64,000 bases of DNA, from assembly GCA_018671175.1 (NCBI GenBank), contig JABHIE010000031.1, positions 444,527 to 508,526 of the forward strand. Reading direction: 5' to 3'. The position numbers were made by a program, and so were the translations under genes. The notes below the pieces were generated by a model that was not told the origin of the DNA, did no database searches, and saw nothing but the letters and a program-made list of their open reading frames with translations. Source of the DNA: Planctomycetota bacterium. Its GTDB lineage: Bacteria > Planctomycetota > UBA1135. Below, piece by piece: positions 17,116 to 25,918 of the stretch (within the stretch, counting starts at the first letter, position 1; the number at the start of each line of letters is the position of its first letter).

Positions 17116-18192
17116 ATGCCTGCCCTCCCCCCCAAGTGGCAACTCGACTGCCCCACAGAGAATCAAGCCCTCGCGACTGAACTCGCGCAAGGGCGGCTTG
17201 TGGCCATGTTGACCGACACAGTGCCGGGGCTTGGTTGCTCAGTCGAGCTCCCTGATGCACGAGCGCGGATTGCAGCCCTCAAAGGCACACCCACCGATAA
17301 ACCGATTAGTGTGCATCTGCGCGGATTCGACGATTTGCGCCGGCTGATGCCTAAACCCCCACCCGGCCTGGCAAGTTGGTTTGAGCGGAACTATCCAGGC
17401 CCGTTTACCGTTTTGCTTCCAAAGCGGTGGCTCGAAATCCCTGAGTCGTGGCAGTGGCCTTGGCCTGCACTTGGAGTGCGATTACCCGATTTTCAACCTT
17501 ATCTTGATGCAGCGCCAGATTGGCAGTCGCCTCTTGTGATGACGAGCATCAATTATCATGGCGAACCTGCACGGCTTTCCAAGGATGACATTTGCAAATG
17601 GCTGGCCGATTATCCCGAAGTTGGGCAGGCACTTGAGCCATGGGCGCCACCATCCGGTGTGGCCTCTGGAATTCTTGACTTGACTGGCCTGCCCCTTTGG
17701 CGGCGAGAACCCATGAGCAAGCCTGGCCTCCCTGGTTTACGCGTTTTGGTCGTTTGCAGCGGAAACACTTGCCGCTCTCCGATGGCCGCCGCCCTTCTAC
17801 GCGAAGCGCTTGCCGCCGCCTGGCAACTTTCGATAGATGACCTACCTCAATTGGGTTGGGTCATTGAATCAGCCGGGACGGGTGCTCTCTCAGGCGCCCC
17901 CATCAGTCAGGGCTCGCTCTTAGCTGCAAACGAGCTAGGCATCGACTTGTCTCAGCATGGCGCACAGCTCCTGGACGAAGCCCTCAAGCGCCCCTGGGAT
18001 ATTGTGTTAGGCATGGGCCAGCATCATTTGTCGAGTTTGGCTCCTGAATCAAGCGTTGACTTGTTTCACCCAAGTGGTCGAGCCATCGCTGACCCTTTTG
18101 GCGGGCCAATCGACGAGTATCGGCAATGTCGAGAGCAACTACGCGAAGCTGTGCAATTGCGTTGCGCTCTTTGGCAGCAATGGAAGAACTAG
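17116..18192 (+). CDS. Fusion of Sua5/YrdC threonylcarbamoyl-AMP synthase with a YwlE-like low-molecular-weight phosphatase
   Basis: A 358-residue two-domain protein. Residues about 8-195 are a YrdC/Sua5 domain: TDTVPGLGC, LKGTPTDKPISVHL, NYPGPFTVLLPKR, LGVRLPDF and MTSINYHGEPA follow the family order; this enzyme makes threonylcarbamoyl-AMP for the tRNA t6A37 modification. Residues about 208-358 are a low-molecular-weight phosphatase: VVCSGNTCRSPMAAALL with Cys214 and Arg220, and general-acid Asp326 in ADPFGGPIDEYRQ. Thr218 occupies the position that in Bacillus YwlE favours phosphoarginine over phosphotyrosine, and the DPFGG.ID.Y block also resembles YwlE. In Bacillus ywlC (Sua5) and ywlE are near neighbours, so this may be the fused form. 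The start at 17116 is chosen by the domain N-terminus; a TTG at 17056 is less likely. Confidence 0.9.
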   Translation: MPALPPKWQLDCPTENQALATELAQGRLVAMLTDTVPGLGCSVELPDARARIAALKGTPTDKPISVHLRGFDDLRRLMPKPPPGLASWFERNYPGPFTVLLPKRWLEIPESWQWPWPALGVRLPDFQPYLDAAPDWQSPLVMTSINYHGEPARLSKDDICKWLADYPEVGQALEPWAPPSGVASGILDLTGLPLWRREPMSKPGLPGLRVLVVCSGNTCRSPMAAALLREALAAAWQLSIDDLPQLGWVIESAGTGALSGAPISQGSLLAANELGIDLSQHGAQLLDEALKRPWDIVLGMGQHHLSSLAPESSVDLFHPSGRAIADPFGGPIDEYRQCREQLREAVQLRCALWQQWKN

Positions 18193-18198
18193 CGGGGC

Positions 18199-18651
18199 TT
18201 ACTCTGCCCACAAAGCAACGGCGGCAGCGCCCGTTGCAGCTTGAAGGAGTCGTTCGCGGAAGACGGCGTCACGCAGTCGTCGGGCGATCTCGGTCAAGGT
18301 GCGCACATGGGCCAATTTTTCGTGGCGAGGGACCAAGAGCATGACCACAACACGGGCTGGCTTGGCGTCCATGGAGTCGAACTCGATACCAGCAGGAAAA
18401 AGTGCAAGAGCCGCAACCATCTTGTCAAGATTTTCTAAGGCAGCGTGCGGCACGGCAACGCCATCTTCCATGCCCGTAGAGACAGAACGCTCACGGGCAA
18501 TCAAAGCGGCTTTGGCCTCAGAGACTCGGTTTGCGTCGAGCAAGCCTGCCTTAGCGACGGCATCGACCATCTGCTCGAGCAAAGCCCATTTGTCATCGAC
18601 CTCAGGGGAGAGAAGGATGGTGTCAGCGTGAAGTTGATCGGCGAGAGCCAT
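18199..18651 (-). CDS. PTS IIA-like (PtsN/fructose IIA type) protein
   Basis: A 150-residue cytoplasmic protein of the mannitol/fructose IIA fold. The phosphorylated-His loop is clear: STGMEDGVAVPHA. The C-terminal pattern LLVPRHEKLAHVRTLTEIAR is also typical (VPxxxxxxHLxxLxxIA). It follows the antiporter gene by 9 bp on the same strand, and such IIA domains are often linked to cation transport, sometimes as regulators of potassium or sodium transporters. No EI, HPr or sugar permease is encoded nearby, so a regulatory role is more likely than sugar uptake; this is inference. Confidence 0.88.
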   Translation of the reverse strand: MALADQLHADTILLSPEVDDKWALLEQMVDAVAKAGLLDANRVSEAKAALIARERSVSTGMEDGVAVPHAALENLDKMVAALALFPAGIEFDSMDAKPARVVVMLLVPRHEKLAHVRTLTEIARRLRDAVFRERLLQAATGAAAVALWAE

Positions 18652-18660
18652 AACGAAATC

Positions 18661-20022
18661 TTAAAGGAAGATGAGGGTCGCCAAGAAGAAGACGGGGAGC
18701 AAGAAAACGACCGACCACAGCATATAGCCAAAAAAGCTTGGCATCTGCACCTTTCTTTGTTCGGCGATGGCCTTGACCATGAAATTAGGAGCGTTTCCGA
18801 TGTAGGTCATGGCGCCCATGAAGACAGCACCCAGCGAAATGGCAACGAGAAAGGTCTCGCGCACACCGGCAATGGAGGCTGACCCGTCGGCGGCCAGAGT
18901 TTTAGCCGTCTCAAAGAAAACCACATAAGTCGGCGCATTGTCTAGGAAGGAACTCAAAATGCCCGTAATCCAGAAAAACTGTGTCGGTGTCTCTAGCCCT
19001 AATTCTGGGCCATTGACCTCGAGAAGGCGAATCGCCGCCATCATGGAAAGGAAAATACCGAAGAAGAGTGCGGCAACTTCAATGATTGGCTCCCAGCTGA
19101 ACTCATTTGCTTTGCGATAGTCGTTTGAAGTCGTGACATAAGCAATCAACGCTAAGAGCACCAAAGCGAGATCCCGACCATAGGTTGGGAAGAAATCATG
19201 CTCGCCGACAGTGAGCCAGCCTGAGACATTGCTAGGAGTCAGCAGCGCAACGGTAAGGATGACGGCACCAAGCCAGACAAAGTTAAAAGAACCCGCGATA
19301 CGCAGAGGCTGGACTTCGACCCGCTCGTGCAATTTGTGCTGCATGTCTTCTTTTTTCCAGTAATAAGTATCAACCAAATAGTAAATCACGAGTAGCAGAC
19401 CCAGAGTGAAGGCCCAGGCAGGAAGCAAATTGAAGGTCCACGCGAAGGGAACGCCCCGCAAATAGCCCAAGAAAAGCGGTGGATCACCCAGCGGAGTGAG
19501 GCAGCCACCGACATTGCAAACGGTGAAAATAAAGAAAACGACTGTGTGCACGGTGAACTGCCGCTCACTATTTGTGCGCAAAAGTGGCCGCACAAGCAGC
19601 ATGGCCGCGCCTGTCGTGCCCATGAAGGAGGCCAGAAGAGAGCCAATCGCGAGAAAAGTTGTATTGACCGCAGGTGTTGCTTGGAGGTCACCTCGCAAAA
19701 CGATGCCGCCCGAAGCCGTGTACAAGACACCCAAAAGAATCAGGAATGACGCGTATTCATGGACGGTGTGGCCGATTGTGTGCCAATCACCATGCGCGGC
19801 AAACAGCCCTAAAACGGGCAAACCGCAAGCCAAAGCGACTAAGAATCGGTTTTTGTTGGAATGCCACCAATGTTCCGCGACCAAAGGCAAAACGGCAATA
19901 CTGCCCAACATAAGGATGAAAGGGAGCACCCAAATCATCGATGGGACAAATTTAGCGTTGTCGCCGCCTGATGCAGTCAATGCAGCAGAGGGCAGAGTCG
20001 AAAGGAGTGCGTGCCAGGTCAT
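18661..20022 (-). CDS. Sodium/proton antiporter or citrate-type (ArsB/NhaD superfamily) transporter
   Basis: A 453-residue protein with about ten to twelve hydrophobic spans. Residues NVGGCLTPLGDPPLFLGYL and SSFLDNAPTYVVFF are the paired re-entrant-loop signatures of the ion transporter superfamily (NhaD, CitM, ArsB), and YIGNAPNFMVK near the C-terminus is the matching second-repeat signature. The family is usually annotated as a Na+/H+ antiporter, but anion transport cannot be excluded. It precedes the PtsN-like gene by 9 bp and probably shares its transcript. It is divergent from the type II secretion operon. Confidence 0.85.
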   Translation of the reverse strand: MTWHALLSTLPSAALTASGGDNAKFVPSMIWVLPFILMLGSIAVLPLVAEHWWHSNKNRFLVALACGLPVLGLFAAHGDWHTIGHTVHEYASFLILLGVLYTASGGIVLRGDLQATPAVNTTFLAIGSLLASFMGTTGAAMLLVRPLLRTNSERQFTVHTVVFFIFTVCNVGGCLTPLGDPPLFLGYLRGVPFAWTFNLLPAWAFTLGLLLVIYYLVDTYYWKKEDMQHKLHERVEVQPLRIAGSFNFVWLGAVILTVALLTPSNVSGWLTVGEHDFFPTYGRDLALVLLALIAYVTTSNDYRKANEFSWEPIIEVAALFFGIFLSMMAAIRLLEVNGPELGLETPTQFFWITGILSSFLDNAPTYVVFFETAKTLAADGSASIAGVRETFLVAISLGAVFMGAMTYIGNAPNFMVKAIAEQRKVQMPSFFGYMLWSVVFLLPVFFLATLIFL

Positions 20023-20135
20023 GGGGGTTGGGGCGGTTTAGGGGGCGCAGAATGTTAGCGAAACCCTGCCAAAGGCAAATAGGTTGGCTTCGAAAATCTG
20101 TGGAAGATAGTTAATTCAGGGTTCGTCATAAATCC

Positions 20136-20150
20136 AGCCTAATCTAGGCT
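20136..20150. repeat. Inverted repeat AGCCTA-ATC-TAGGCT upstream of gspD
   Basis: In the 202-bp gap between the antiporter start (20022, minus) and gspD (20225) this 6-bp perfect stem with a 3-base centre is the clearest structure; a second small stem, TGCCC/GGGCA, lies near 20189-20202. Either could be an operator or leader hairpin. I see no convincing promoter in the gap. Confidence 0.3.
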
Positions 20151-20224
20151 TTGAGTCAGAGGCCCACCGCCACTAGACTTAGCACGGATGCCCTACCGGG
20201 CACTCCCCACTTGGCCCTTCGCAC

Positions 20225-22444
20225 ATGCTGCTCCACGCCCTACTCTTACCCACGCTACTTCTTTCTGCCCCAGCCGCTTCCTTCCCACAGGAAGAAGCCG
20301 CTGAATCCGTTTCGACGGCCATTCAAGAAGAAGGCGCTTATATCACTCTTAAATTAGACGAGTCTCGCGAAAACGGCTTGTCTCTATCTGAGTTTATTAA
20401 GATTTGCCAGCTCAACACTGGCCTTAATTTTACAATTGACGAGTCTCAGTCGGCAAATTTAAGTTCCCAGCTAGACCAGAAAAAGCTTCTTCTCTATGGG
20501 CAAAAGCGCATCAAGAAAGAAGACTTCTACTCCTTCTTCCAAATCATGATGAAGATTCATGGCTTTGTGTGCGTGCAACAAGGCGAAGGCGATCTGGCGG
20601 TGATTGTTATCACAGCTGACAGCGCTGCGAATTCTGCCATGATTAAGGCAAACACAATTTTTGTCGACTATCAAGATGTTCCAAAATATTCGGCTCGACC
20701 TGGCACGCGCATTGCGACAGTCATTCCTCTAAAAAATGCTGACGCAAATGACATCGCCACAAACTTGCGCTCGGCTCTTGCTCCTCCTGGGTCTGGCTCT
20801 GATTCGTTTATGCCCCTCACGCAAGAACGCGCGATTTTGGTGCAAGGCTATGGCCCGGCTGTAGCAGCTGGCTATCGCATGATTATGGTTCTTGACCGCG
20901 AGCCTGATGTCGTTGAGCCGGTCTTCCGCAAAATCCCTTTACGCGAAGCAAGTGCCGAAGAGCTCGCCGAAATGTTGAGCGACCTCATGGAAAACATGAC
21001 TTCACAAACTGAGGCGCGCGGATCACGCTCCAATCGCAATTCAAGCCCAGCCGCAGTTGAGATTGAAACCCACATTACGCCTTACCCTCGCGAAAACGCC
21101 CTTATCGTAACGGCCTCGCCCGACAACATGGAGAAGGTGCTTGATTTGATTGCGACTTTAGATGTGCAAATTGACAAACCCGAGACAAACTTCCGTGTCT
21201 ATCAATTGCAAAACATCAATGCAAAAGATCTCGACGAAGACCTCGCCAAGTTCCTTGACAAAACACAACAAGCCGAAGAGGCCGTTATGCGTAACTCAAG
21301 CGCTCCCGGTGCTCAGGCTCGCCGTGCGAATCAAAAGGTGATTGTTGTTTCCCAAGAAGAAACAAACTCTTTGTTGATTACTGCGACTCGCACCAAGTGG
21401 GGCGAGCTCGAGCGCTTGCTCACAGTACTTGACAAGCGTCAGCCGCAGGTTTTGATTGAGACCGCGCTAATTGAGGTCTCCGAAGACTTTTCAAACGAGA
21501 TTGGTTTCGAGTTTGCCAATGTTCAAGCCCCAGCGACCGATGGCTCACAGCGTGGTTTTGGGTTTACATCAATGGGCTTAACAGGTGTCGATGCTAGTTA
21601 CCAATTTGGTGACCCACGCTTGCCCGACCCAACAGCGGCTGGCATTACGGCTGGCATCCTTGATGGCACAGATTTGGGTATCCCCTTCCTTCTCCGAGCT
21701 GCGCGCACATCCAACAACGCAAACATCTTGTCGATTCCTTCGGTGTTGGTCGCCAACAACCATGGTGCGTCGGTTAAGTCGACCGACCAAGTTCCACGCA
21801 CGACCATCTCGACGACTGGCACGGGCCTAGTGAACTCCGGCAACGACGGTTACGAAGATGCCGGTATTGAGCTCATCATCACGCCGAGCATTTCCTCGGG
21901 TAAGTTCCTGCGCCTTGCCATTACGCTTACGGTTTCATCCTTCCGTGGCGAGGGTGCCAACGGTGGCCTACCACCTAAGATTGAGCGTACGCTTGACACC
22001 ACTGTTTTCTTGCCAGATGGCGCGACGATGTGGGTTGGCGGTATTGTGCGCGACGACTTAATCGAATCAGAGTCGGGCATTCCTTATCTTTCTGACATCC
22101 CTGTTTTAGGTTTCTTGTTTGGAAAGCAAAGTGATAGCAATGTTAAAACGACACTGTTTTTCTTCTGCACCCCCCGCATCATGGACGACTGGGATGAAAT
22201 GGCCGACATCACCGAGGGCGGCAAATCACGCGCAGCTGAAGTCATCGGTCTCGACCGCCTTCGCCAAGTTGACCCTGACTTTTCATTCGACAGCCCAGTT
22301 GATGTGATCCTGCAAGAGGAAGAGGGCCCAGCGATTGAGGGCGTCCTTGACCTAGATAGTTTTGCGGCCCCGACTTTCATCCGCGAAGTTGGCGTAATTG
22401 ATGCCGAGCGCGTTGGTGCAGACCGTGAACAGGCACAGCAATAG
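20225..22444 (+). CDS. gspD: Type II secretion system secretin GspD
   Basis: Outer-membrane channel of the type II secretion system. The 739-residue precursor has a signal peptide (about 1-20, hydrophobic HALLLPTLLLSAPAASF). The N0-like domain spans about 35-130, followed by N1-N3 repeats (blocks such as VIPLKNADANDIATNLRSAL and YQLQNINAKDLDEDLAKFL), then the secretin domain from QVLIETALIEVSEDF on. Late motifs GIELIITPSISSGKFLRLA and VGGIVRDDLIESESGIPYLS close the beta-barrel domain. A roughly 80-residue acidic tail follows. It starts the seven-gene gsp operon and its TAG overlaps the GTG of gspE by one base. No pilotin gene is seen. Confidence 0.95.
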   Translation: MLLHALLLPTLLLSAPAASFPQEEAAESVSTAIQEEGAYITLKLDESRENGLSLSEFIKICQLNTGLNFTIDESQSANLSSQLDQKKLLLYGQKRIKKEDFYSFFQIMMKIHGFVCVQQGEGDLAVIVITADSAANSAMIKANTIFVDYQDVPKYSARPGTRIATVIPLKNADANDIATNLRSALAPPGSGSDSFMPLTQERAILVQGYGPAVAAGYRMIMVLDREPDVVEPVFRKIPLREASAEELAEMLSDLMENMTSQTEARGSRSNRNSSPAAVEIETHITPYPRENALIVTASPDNMEKVLDLIATLDVQIDKPETNFRVYQLQNINAKDLDEDLAKFLDKTQQAEEAVMRNSSAPGAQARRANQKVIVVSQEETNSLLITATRTKWGELERLLTVLDKRQPQVLIETALIEVSEDFSNEIGFEFANVQAPATDGSQRGFGFTSMGLTGVDASYQFGDPRLPDPTAAGITAGILDGTDLGIPFLLRAARTSNNANILSIPSVLVANNHGASVKSTDQVPRTTISTTGTGLVNSGNDGYEDAGIELIITPSISSGKFLRLAITLTVSSFRGEGANGGLPPKIERTLDTTVFLPDGATMWVGGIVRDDLIESESGIPYLSDIPVLGFLFGKQSDSNVKTTLFFFCTPRIMDDWDEMADITEGGKSRAAEVIGLDRLRQVDPDFSFDSPVDVILQEEEGPAIEGVLDLDSFAAPTFIREVGVIDAERVGADREQAQQ

Positions 22445-24162
22445 TGACACTTACTCTTGACCTGATTGGCCTCCTGATCCGCGAAACGGGCCTCGAAGAA
22501 ACCGAGCTCAAAAAGCTCCGCGACCAGGCCATTGGCACGGGTCAAACATTTGACCGCGTCATGCTCACTCGAGGAGTTGACGAGGCGGCCATCCTCCGCG
22601 CTTTTGCTGAAGATTTAGATTTAGATTTCCGTGAGTCTTTTGATGGCATTCGTGTCCCGAAAGAGTTCGTTGATCTCGTGCCTATGGCCTTTGCGCGCGC
22701 CCATGATTTTGCGGGTTTCGGGATGACCGAGAGTGGCACGATTCTTGTGGCCGCTGCGCACCCTGTCGACTTGCACCCCCAGAGTGATTTGCTCGCGATG
22801 ATGCCGATGCCCGTCGAATTTGTCCTTGCTCCACGAGGCGAAGTCACGGAACTAATCAACCGCGCTTATCGCCACAAAGCAGATGGCGTTGACGAAGCAC
22901 TTGATGACCTAAGCTCAACCGACATCGAGGGCCTGGCCGCCGCAATCGAAGAATCGGAAGACCTCCTCGATGTCGCGAACAAAGCCCCTATCATTAAATT
23001 GGTAAATTCGGTTTTGTTTCAAGCACTTAAGTTGCGCGCGAGTGATGTGCACTTTCAGCCCTACGCTGACCGCATGCAGGTGCGTTTCCGTATTGACGGC
23101 ATCCTGTATGACATGGAAGCGATTCCAAAAACGGCACAAGATGCAATTGTCTCGCGTGTCAAAGTAATGGGCCAAATGGATATCGCCGAGCGGCGTTTGC
23201 CTCAAGACGGGCGCGCAAGCATTCGTATTGGCGATGGCGAGGTTGATGTCCGGATTTCGATTGTTCCGACCTCTACTGGTGAGCGTGTCGTGATGCGTTT
23301 GCTTGACAAGACTGCCAATGTTTTAGGGCTCGAAGAAATTGGGCTTGATGAGTATCATCGCAAAATTATTGAGCAGTACATCCGCTACCCACACGGCATC
23401 ATCTTGGTTACGGGGCCAACGGGTTCAGGTAAGACGACGACACTTTACACATCGTTGTCTACGATTAGCACGGGTGATAAAAACATTCTGACGATTGAAG
23501 ACCCTGTTGAATACGCACTCGATTCTGTGAGTCAGGTTCAGGTCAATACTAAAAAGGGGCTGACTTTTTCAGCTGGACTGCGGTCGTTTTTGCGGCAAGA
23601 CCCTGATGTCATGATGGTTGGCGAGATTCGCGACATTGAGACCGCTGAGATTGCGATTCGCGCTGCCATTACGGGGCACTTGGTGTTTTCAACGGTCCAC
23701 ACAAATGATGCACCAAGTACGATTACTCGTTTGATTGACCTTGGGCTTGAGCCTTATCTGGTGTCGAGCTCATTGGTCTTGATTATTGCGCAACGCCTCG
23801 TTCGTACACTTTGCAAAAATTGCCACGAATGGGTTTCACCAAGTGATGAACAACTTGCCCGATTACGCGAAGTCGGCCTTAACCCCGACGACTTAAAAGA
23901 CGGCAAGATGGCTCAGGCGCTTGGCTGTGATGACTGTTTCCAATCCGGCTATCAGGGCCGTACCGCGATTTATGAGATGCTCCCAATGAGCGAAGACATT
24001 CGTTCTTTGGTTTCTGAACAAGCCACAGCAACGCAGCTCAAGCGGGCCGCCATTAAAGATGTTGGCATGCGCACCTTGCGGCAAGACGGTCTGCGCAAAG
24101 TCGTCTCTGGGCAAACAAGTATCGATGAAATCGTCCGAGTTACTCAACTCGATGTCCTCTAA
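22444..24162 (+). CDS. gspE: Type II secretion ATPase GspE
   Basis: Cytoplasmic hexameric ATPase driving pseudopilus assembly. The GTG at 22444 overlaps the gspD stop (TAGTG), giving 572 aa. The N-terminal domain (about 1-150) resembles the MshEN/T2SSE_N type. Walker A GPTGSGKT is at 324-331, the Asp box and Walker B VGEIRD lie at about 398-403, and the His box ends in STVHTNDA. Two CxxC pairs (CKNC at about 459 and CDDC about 35 residues later, followed by GYQGR) form the zinc finger usual in GspE and PilB. It precedes gspF by 11 bp. Confidence 0.96.
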   Translation: MTLTLDLIGLLIRETGLEETELKKLRDQAIGTGQTFDRVMLTRGVDEAAILRAFAEDLDLDFRESFDGIRVPKEFVDLVPMAFARAHDFAGFGMTESGTILVAAAHPVDLHPQSDLLAMMPMPVEFVLAPRGEVTELINRAYRHKADGVDEALDDLSSTDIEGLAAAIEESEDLLDVANKAPIIKLVNSVLFQALKLRASDVHFQPYADRMQVRFRIDGILYDMEAIPKTAQDAIVSRVKVMGQMDIAERRLPQDGRASIRIGDGEVDVRISIVPTSTGERVVMRLLDKTANVLGLEEIGLDEYHRKIIEQYIRYPHGIILVTGPTGSGKTTTLYTSLSTISTGDKNILTIEDPVEYALDSVSQVQVNTKKGLTFSAGLRSFLRQDPDVMMVGEIRDIETAEIAIRAAITGHLVFSTVHTNDAPSTITRLIDLGLEPYLVSSSLVLIIAQRLVRTLCKNCHEWVSPSDEQLARLREVGLNPDDLKDGKMAQALGCDDCFQSGYQGRTAIYEMLPMSEDIRSLVSEQATATQLKRAAIKDVGMRTLRQDGLRKVVSGQTSIDEIVRVTQLDVL

Positions 24163-24173
24163 CTGATTCAACT

Positions 24174-25472
24174 GTGCCTGTATACGAATGGAAAGGCTTT
24201 GACGCGCGGGGCAAGAAAGCCTCGGGTGTCATCGATGCTGATTCTCCGCGCGAGGCTCGCTTAAAGTTAAAGCGCGACCGCAAGTTGGTTACGGGCGTGA
24301 CTGAGGTTGGCAAAAAGAAAAAGTCCAAGGCCAAGGGCAAAAAGAAAGCAGGCAAACGATCGGGGCCTCAGAAGCGCGCCGACGCATTGCGAGAGCGCAT
24401 CGAAGCCGCTCGCGGTCGTCAAGGCGGCAAACAAACGCAAAAGCGCCTTGACCTGGTTAGCACCTTTACGCGCCAGATGGCGACTTTGGTGAAGGCGGGC
24501 ATCCCTATCACGGAAGCCTTGCGTGCGATTATTGAGCAATGCGAAAACAGACCACTTGAGATGGTTTTGCGAGATGTGCGAGAGGCTATTTCTCAAGGCA
24601 AGCCCACGGCTGATGCTCTAGCGACTCACCCTGATTGGTTTAACGAACTTTATGTTTCCATGGTTCGTTCTGGCGAAGCAGCTGGGCATCTTGATGAAGT
24701 ACTAGAGCGCTTGGCCAAGTTTATCCAAGAACAAACGCGGGTTCGCAACAAAGTGCAAGCGGCCATGACTTACCCGATTGTCATGCTTGTCATTGGTCTC
24801 GGTGTCGTCGCTATTTTGCTCGTAGCCGTAGTGCCAAAGATTACTGCGATGCTTGCTGGTCGCGGTCAAGAGCTTCCCTTGCCGACTCAAATTCTAGATT
24901 CGGCCTCGGGCTTTTTAGTGGCCTATTGGTGGGCCATCATGATGCTGATCATCTTGGCCAGTTTCAGTTTCAATCTCTATTACTCCTCCGCAAAGGGGCG
25001 ACTAGCCATTGACAGCAAATTGCTGCGCCTGCCTGTATTCGGTGATTTGATAGCCAAGCAGGCCATCTCACGCTTTGCCCAAACTTTTGCGACCCTACTG
25101 GGGTCTGGGGTTTCGGTTGTCCGCTGCCTTGAAGTTACGCGCACAGTTTTGGGCAATCGTTTGCTCGAAAAGACTATCGATGATGTCCGCGAAAAAATCT
25201 TAGAGGGTGCTGATATCGCTACACCGCTTAAAGATTCAAAAGTCTTCCCGCCATTGGTTGGCTATATGATTGCAGTTGGTGAGCAATCCGGCGAGCTTGA
25301 TCGCATGATGGAACAGGTCGGCGAGTCTTACCAAGAAGAGGTCGATATCGCGACTCAAAAATTCACCTCGCTCATTGAACCGCTCCTTATCGTCTTCTTG
25401 GCGATTCTGGTTGGGTTCATCATCCTGGCCATTCTTTGGCCCATCCTTCAAATGTCACAATCCATCGGCTAA
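24174..25472 (+). CDS. gspF: Type II secretion inner-membrane platform protein GspF
   Basis: Polytopic platform protein of the secretion machinery (432 aa, GTG start at 24174). The N-terminus PVYEWKGFDARGKKASGVID is typical. Two T2SSF repeats follow (FTRQMATLVKAGIPITEAL and FAQTFATLLGSGVSVVRCL), with three membrane segments, including MLVIGLGVVAILLVAVVPKI and a C-terminal LLIVFLAILVGFIILAILW. Between the N-terminal segment and the first repeat sits an unusually basic linker (about residues 43-90, with runs such as GKKKKSKAKGKKKAGKRSG), longer than in standard GspF. It could contact GspE, lipid or nucleic acid; this is speculation. Confidence 0.95.
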   Translation: MPVYEWKGFDARGKKASGVIDADSPREARLKLKRDRKLVTGVTEVGKKKKSKAKGKKKAGKRSGPQKRADALRERIEAARGRQGGKQTQKRLDLVSTFTRQMATLVKAGIPITEALRAIIEQCENRPLEMVLRDVREAISQGKPTADALATHPDWFNELYVSMVRSGEAAGHLDEVLERLAKFIQEQTRVRNKVQAAMTYPIVMLVIGLGVVAILLVAVVPKITAMLAGRGQELPLPTQILDSASGFLVAYWWAIMMLIILASFSFNLYYSSAKGRLAIDSKLLRLPVFGDLIAKQAISRFAQTFATLLGSGVSVVRCLEVTRTVLGNRLLEKTIDDVREKILEGADIATPLKDSKVFPPLVGYMIAVGEQSGELDRMMEQVGESYQEEVDIATQKFTSLIEPLLIVFLAILVGFIILAILWPILQMSQSIG

Positions 25473-25486
25473 GGGCCGAAACAATC

Positions 25487-25918
25487 ATGCACAAACAACA
25501 GAAAAAGAATCGTCGCCGCAACGCGGGCTTCACCTTGATTGAAATCATGGTTGTCGTCCTGATCATCGGCATGTTGGCCACTTTAGTCGGGCCCAATGTC
25601 ATGCGCGCACTCGGCAAAAGTAACATCACAAAATGTAAGGCTGACATCAAGGCACTTGAGACGGCTTGCAGTATGTACAAAATGGAAAATGGCCGTTTCC
25701 CTGAATCGATCGACATTTTGGCTGAGCCAGACGACAGCGGTGAGAGTTTCATTGAGGGCAACATGATGCCTATCGACCCATGGGGCAATGAGTACTTCTA
25801 CAATCCACCCTCTGGTGGCCAATCCCTTGAGATTGGTTCTTATGGGGCTGACATGGGCCCTGGTGGCGATGGCGAAGACGCTGACATCAGCAACTTGACT
25901 CTTCACGAGCGCAATTAA
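25487..25918 (+). CDS. gspG: Major pseudopilin GspG
   Basis: Main subunit of the type II pseudopilus (143 aa precursor). From the ATG at 25487 a basic leader (HKQQKKNRRRNAG) precedes the prepilin site G/FTLIE, with the conserved Glu5 and a hydrophobic helix. The C-terminal motifs DPWGNEYFY and YGADMGPGGDGEDADI match GspG, where the late acidic loop binds calcium. An open frame upstream to 25436 overlaps gspF and is not needed. Its stop overlaps the gspH start (TAATG). Cleavage needs a prepilin peptidase, not seen in this window. Confidence 0.95.
   Translation: MHKQQKKNRRRNAGFTLIEIMVVVLIIGMLATLVGPNVMRALGKSNITKCKADIKALETACSMYKMENGRFPESIDILAEPDDSGESFIEGNMMPIDPWGNEYFYNPPSGGQSLEIGSYGADMGPGGDGEDADISNLTLHERN

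Noticed and set aside
17056..17190. N-terminal extension of the histidine kinase
   Set aside because: It overlaps the Sua5 start in antisense and has no sensor-domain character.
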